64,000 nt of DNA from Pseudomonas jinjuensis (lineage in GTDB: Bacteria; Pseudomonadota; Gammaproteobacteria; Pseudomonadales; Pseudomonadaceae). The notes under the pieces were generated by a model. The model saw only the letters and a list, made by a program, of their open reading frames with translations, was not told where the DNA came from and ran no database searches. The position numbers and the translations under genes are program-made. Position 1 is the first letter of the stretch, and each line of letters starts with the position of its first letter. Shown here piece by piece: positions 59,956 to 64,000 of the stretch. The DNA lies in contig NZ_FNIJ01000008.1 in the NCBI RefSeq assembly GCF_900103845.1, forward strand, positions 1-64,000, read 5' to 3'.

Positions 59956-60729
59956 ATGCCTCGTACCCTTGTCGTCTCGACTCCCCTGCCGGGCGTGCGC
60001 CTGATCACCCTGCAGCGTCCCGAGGCCCTCAACGCGCTGAACACCGAACTGCTCGGCGAACTGGCCGCCGAACTGGACAGCGCCGAACAGGACGCCGAAA
60101 CCCGCGCCGTGGTGCTGACCGGCAGCCGCAAGGCGTTCGCCGCCGGCGCCGATATCCGCGAAATGGCCGAGCGCGACCTGGTCGGCATCCTCAATGACCC
60201 GCGCGTCGCCCACTGGCAGCGCATCGCCGGCTTCTCCAAGCCGCTGATCGCCGCGGTCAACGGCTTCGCCCTCGGCGGCGGCTGCGAACTGGCCATGCAC
60301 GCCGACATCCTCGTCGCCGGCGAAGACGCCCGCTTCGGCCAGCCGGAAATCAACCTCGGCATCATGCCCGGCGCAGGCGGCACCCAGCGTCTGCTGCGCG
60401 CCGTGGGCAAGTCCCTGGCCATGCAGATGGTGCTCACCGGCGAAGCCATCGACGCCCGCCACGCCCAGCGCGCCGGCCTGGTCAGCGAAGTCACCCAGCC
60501 CGAACTCACCGTCGAACGCGCCCTGCAGATCGCCGGCAGCATCGCGCAGAAGGCCCCACTGGCCGTGCGCCTGGCCAAGGAAGCGCTGCTCAAGGCGCTG
60601 GATACCGACCTCGCCAGCGGCCTGCGCTTCGAACGCCACGCCTTCACCCTGCTGGCCGGCACCCGCGACCGCGAGGAAGGCATCCGCGCCTTCCAGGAAA
60701 AACGCCGCGCCCACTTCTTGGGCAACTGA
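59956..60729 (+). CDS. paaF: Enoyl-CoA hydratase PaaF (2,3-dehydroadipyl-CoA hydratase)
   Basis: A 257-residue crotonase-fold hydratase of phenylacetate beta-oxidation. Motifs are [38 protein letters not shown] and [21 protein letters not shown] with both catalytic Glu. Start 59956 (MPRTLVV) follows TGAGG. First of five co-directional genes. Confidence 0.93.
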   Translation: MPRTLVVSTPLPGVRLITLQRPEALNALNTELLGELAAELDSAEQDAETRAVVLTGSRKAFAAGADIREMAERDLVGILNDPRVAHWQRIAGFSKPLIAAVNGFALGGGCELAMHADILVAGEDARFGQPEINLGIMPGAGGTQRLLRAVGKSLAMQMVLTGEAIDARHAQRAGLVSEVTQPELTVERALQIAGSIAQKAPLAVRLAKEALLKALDTDLASGLRFERHAFTLLAGTRDREEGIRAFQEKRRAHFLGN

Positions 60730-60785
60730 CAGCCAGGGCAACTGATCCCCCGTTTTCCACCTCTATAGATGGAGCGATACCGTCG

Positions 60786-61577
60786 ATGACTTTCGAGCAC
60801 ATCCTGTTTTCCATCGAGGACGGCGTCGCCCTCCTCAGCCTCAACCGCCCGGAGCAGCTGAACAGCTTCAACGCGCAGATGCATGGCGAAGTGCGCGAGG
60901 CGCTCAGGCAGGTGCGGCAGAACCCGGACGTGCGCGTGCTGCTGCTCACCGGCGAAGGCCGCGGCTTCTGCGCCGGCCAGGACCTGGGCGACCGCAATGT
61001 CGCGCCGGGCGCGGCCATGCCGGACCTCGGCGAGTCCATCGAGAAGTTCTACAACCCGCTGATCCGCACCCTGCGCGACCTGCCGCTGCCGGTGATCTGC
61101 GCGGTCAACGGCGTGGCCGCAGGCGCCGGCGCGAACATCCCGCTGGCCTGCGACCTGGTGCTGGCCGCCCGTTCCGCCAGCTTCATCCAGGCCTTCTGCA
61201 GGATCGGCCTGATCCCGGATTCCGGCGGCACCTGGACCCTGCCGCGCCTGGTCGGCATGGCCCGCGCCAAGGCGCTGATGCTGCTCGGCGATCGTCTCCC
61301 CGCCGAACAGGCGCAGCAGTGGGGCTTGATCCATCGCGTGGTGGAAGACGCCGAACTGCGCGACGAAGCGCTGAAACTGGCGCGCCACCTGGCCACCCAG
61401 CCGACCTACGGCCTGGCGCTGATCAAGCGCGCGCTGAATGCCAGCCTCGGCAACGACTTCGACGCGCAGCTCGATGTCGAGCGCGACCTGCAGCGTCTCG
61501 CCGGCCGCAGCGAGGACTACCGCGAAGGCGTCGGCGCCTTCATGGAAAAACGCACCCCGCAGTTCAAGGGACGCTGA
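60786..61577 (+). CDS. paaG: PaaG, ring 1,2-epoxyphenylacetyl-CoA isomerase
   Basis: A 263-residue crotonase-fold isomerase that converts the ring epoxide to an oxepin. Motifs: EGRGFCAGQDLGDRNVAPGA, NGVAAGAGANIPLACDLVLA, FCRIGLIPDSGGTWTLPRLVG with the catalytic Asp. It begins 56 nt after paaF. Confidence 0.94.
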   Translation: MTFEHILFSIEDGVALLSLNRPEQLNSFNAQMHGEVREALRQVRQNPDVRVLLLTGEGRGFCAGQDLGDRNVAPGAAMPDLGESIEKFYNPLIRTLRDLPLPVICAVNGVAAGAGANIPLACDLVLAARSASFIQAFCRIGLIPDSGGTWTLPRLVGMARAKALMLLGDRLPAEQAQQWGLIHRVVEDAELRDEALKLARHLATQPTYGLALIKRALNASLGNDFDAQLDVERDLQRLAGRSEDYREGVGAFMEKRTPQFKGR

Positions 61578-61580
61578 CCC

Positions 61581-63098
61581 ATGGCCGCTCTCGACAGAAC
61601 CGCAACAGTCGCCGTCATCGGCGCGGGCGCCATGGGCGCCGGCATCGCCCAGGTCGCCGCCCAGGCCGGCCATCCGGTGCGCCTCTTCGATGCCCGTCCC
61701 GGCACCGCCGCCCAGGCCATCGAAGGCATCGACCGCCAGCTCGGCCGCCTGGTCGAGAAAGGCAGGCTCACCGCCGAGGCCCGCAGCGCCAGCGTTGCGC
61801 GCCTGCAGGCCGCCGCTGCCATCGAGGAACTGGCCGACGCCCGGCTGGTGATCGAGGCCATCGTCGAGAACCTGGAGGTCAAGCGCGGCCTGCTGCGCCA
61901 GCTGGAAGCGCTGTGCGCGGACGACTGCATCCTCGCCAGCAACACCTCGTCGCTGTCCATCACCAGCCTCGCCGCCGGCCTGAACAATCCGCGCCGCGTG
62001 GCCGGCATGCACTTCTTCAACCCGGCGCCGCTGATGGCGCTGGTGGAGATCGTCTCCGGCCTGGACAGCGATCCGGCCATCGCCGAATGCCTGCACGCCA
62101 CCGCCCGCGCCTGGGGCAAGAAGCCGGTGCACGCGCGCTCCACACCCGGCTTCATCGTCAACCGCGTCGCCCGCCCGTTCTACGCCGAAAGCCTGCGCCT
62201 GCTGCAGGAAGGCGCGGCCGACTGCGCCAGCCTCGACGCCCTGCTGCGCGATGCCGGCGGCTTCCGCATGGGCGCCTTCGAGCTGACCGACCTGATCGGC
62301 CACGACGTCAACTACGCCGTGACCTGCTCGGTGTTCGACGCCTACTACGGCGACTTCCGCTTCCAGCCCTCGCTGATCCAGAAGGAACTGGTCGACGCCG
62401 GCCGCCTCGGTCGCAAGAGCGGTCGCGGCTTCTACGACTACGCCGAAGGCGCTTTACGCCCACAGCCGGCCGAACTGAGCAGCGCCGCCCTGGTGGATAG
62501 CTGCGCCGTGGAAGGCGACCTCGGTGTCGCCAACGGCCTGCTGCAACGCCTGCAGGACAGCGGCGTCAGCATCGTCCGCCGCGACGGCGCCGGCCTGCTG
62601 CGCGTCGGCGACGCCGTACTGGCCCTCTCCGACGGCCGCCTGGCCAGCCAGCGCGCCCGCGAGGACGGCCTGCGCAACCTGCTGCTGATCGACCTGGCGC
62701 TGGACTACGCCAGGGCCAGCCGCATCGGCATCAGCTGGTCGGCGGACACCAGCGACACCGCCCGCGAGCAGGCCGTCGCCCTGCTGCAGCGCGCCGGCCT
62801 GAAGGTCACCGCGCTGGCCGACATTCCCGGCCTGGCCGTGCTGCGCACCGTCGCCATGCTCGCCAACGAAGGCGCCGACGCCGTGCTGCAGGGCGTCGGC
62901 ACCGCCGCCGACATCGACCTGGCGATGTGCGCCGGGGTGAATTATCCGCAGGGCCCGCTGGCCTGGGCCGACCGCATCGGCGTCGGCCAGGTGCTGCGCG
63001 TGCTGGACAACCTGCAGCGCGCCTACGGCGAGGAACGCTATCGCCCGTCGCTGCTGCTGCGCCGCCTGGATGCCGAGGGGAGGAACTTCCATGACTGA
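61581..63098 (+). CDS. paaH: 3-hydroxyadipyl-CoA dehydrogenase PaaH
   Basis: A 505-residue NAD-dependent 3-hydroxyacyl-CoA dehydrogenase: AVIGAGAMGAGIAQVAAQAG, ILASNTSSLSITSLA, GMHFFNPAPLMALVEIV, plus two C-terminal dimerisation domains. It starts 3 nt after paaG and overlaps paaI. Paralogue of the alicyclic operon's dehydrogenase at 13353. Confidence 0.94.
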   Translation: MAALDRTATVAVIGAGAMGAGIAQVAAQAGHPVRLFDARPGTAAQAIEGIDRQLGRLVEKGRLTAEARSASVARLQAAAAIEELADARLVIEAIVENLEVKRGLLRQLEALCADDCILASNTSSLSITSLAAGLNNPRRVAGMHFFNPAPLMALVEIVSGLDSDPAIAECLHATARAWGKKPVHARSTPGFIVNRVARPFYAESLRLLQEGAADCASLDALLRDAGGFRMGAFELTDLIGHDVNYAVTCSVFDAYYGDFRFQPSLIQKELVDAGRLGRKSGRGFYDYAEGALRPQPAELSSAALVDSCAVEGDLGVANGLLQRLQDSGVSIVRRDGAGLLRVGDAVLALSDGRLASQRAREDGLRNLLLIDLALDYARASRIGISWSADTSDTAREQAVALLQRAGLKVTALADIPGLAVLRTVAMLANEGADAVLQGVGTAADIDLAMCAGVNYPQGPLAWADRIGVGQVLRVLDNLQRAYGEERYRPSLLLRRLDAEGRNFHD

Positions 63099-63526
63099 TC
63101 CGCAGCGTCTCGCCGAAGCCTGCGCAAACGCGATGTTCGAGCGCGACCAGGCCAGCCGGCGCATGGGCATGAACCTGCTGTCCGCCGGTCCCGGCCGCGC
63201 CAGCCTGTCGATGCGCGTGCGCGAGGACATGATCCAGGGCCACGGCACCTGCCACGGCGGCTACCTGTTCGCCCTCGCCGACTCGGCCTTCGCCTTCGCC
63301 TGCAACAGCTACGACGAAGCGACCGTGGGCCTCGGCTGCAGCATCGACTACGTCGCGCCCGCCCGGCTCGACGACCTGCTTACCGCCACGGCCATCGAGC
63401 AGAGCCGCAGCGGGCGCACCGGCAACTACGACGTGCGCATCGAAAACCAGCACGGACAGCTGATCGTCCTGTTCCACGGCAAATCCTACAAAGTGCGCGG
63501 CACCGTGCTGGCGCAGGAGACCTCCG

Positions 63527-63534
<8 letters not shown>
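63091..63534 (+). CDS. paaI: Hydroxyphenylacetyl-CoA thioesterase PaaI
   Basis: A 147-residue hot-dog-fold thioesterase: GHGTCHGGYLFALADSAFAFACNSYDE contains the catalytic Asp, followed by GCSIDYVAPARLDDLLTATA. It releases CoA from dead-end aromatic thioesters. It overlaps paaH by 8 nt and paaJ by 8 nt. Confidence 0.93.

Positions 63535-64000
<466 letters not shown>

Noticed and set aside
59844-62303. 819-codon minus-strand frame opposite paaF-paaG-paaH
   Set aside because: Shadow of three canonical paa genes.

Overview
The window is GC-rich, densely coded DNA from a Pseudomonas-type gammaproteobacterium. The evidence is an aceE-aceF pair, an OprD-type porin, REP elements with a REP-associated transposase, and aau/iac/paa catabolic operons. 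It resembles the P. citronellolis / P. nitroreducens / P. aeruginosa side of the genus, but species cannot be fixed from sequence reading alone. I found no rRNA, tRNA or CRISPR array.

Layout. 1-3.7 kb: aceF (cut by the window edge) and aceE, the pyruvate dehydrogenase core. 3.8-11.3 kb: a TetR regulator diverges from a probable catabolic operon of unknown substrate (FAH-family hydrolase, two-domain VOC protein, nitroreductase-fold enzyme, MFS transporter, CoA-acylating semialdehyde dehydrogenase, Tsx-like porin). 11.3-13.1 kb: a PuuE-like deacetylase and a GNAT protein. 13.3-24.1 kb: a complete-looking cyclohexanecarboxylate pathway. The plus side carries aliA-badH-badI-aliB-badR (ligase to ring opening). 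The minus side carries badK, a second hydratase, pimC, pimD and a 3-hydroxyacyl-CoA dehydrogenase (pimeloyl-CoA beta-oxidation). The two arms diverge from one 170-bp promoter region with a single palindrome. 24.1-25 kb: a RAYT transposase between its REP sequences. 25.1-27.8 kb: OprD porin, nitroreductase, TetR. 28.1-31.5 kb: a tryptophan tryptophylquinone (TTQ) amine dehydrogenase operon in the order aauB-E-D-A plus cytochrome c.

31.6-38.1 kb is a low-GC accessory island. An intact IS3-family element (3-bp target duplication, A6G frameshift site) sits at its edge. The rest is an Rhs locus in which the YD-repeat shell and the core/toxin tail are separate genes, each with its own signal peptide. 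The tail carries an HELVGH zinc-protease motif and is followed by a small exported protein (immunity candidate).

38.6-52.4 kb: a porin and a chemoreceptor, then an indole-3-acetate catabolic (iac) operon A-B-I-H-C-D-E-F with iacG detached. A FixL/FixJ-like kinase and response regulator bracket the operon, and both flanking promoter regions share a CTAGGGG-TTTC motif. 52.6-64 kb: phenylacetaldehyde-type dehydrogenase with a cytochrome c, FeaR-like activator, PaaX, PaaY and PaaN, and divergently paaF-G-H-I-J (paaJ runs off the window).

Taken together, 28-64 kb can be read as an arylethylamine funnel. The amine dehydrogenase makes arylacetaldehydes, the feaB-like enzyme oxidises them to arylacetates, and iac (indoleacetate) or paa (phenylacetate) carries them to central metabolism. 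Intergenic regions are filled by at least four families of short palindromic repeats.
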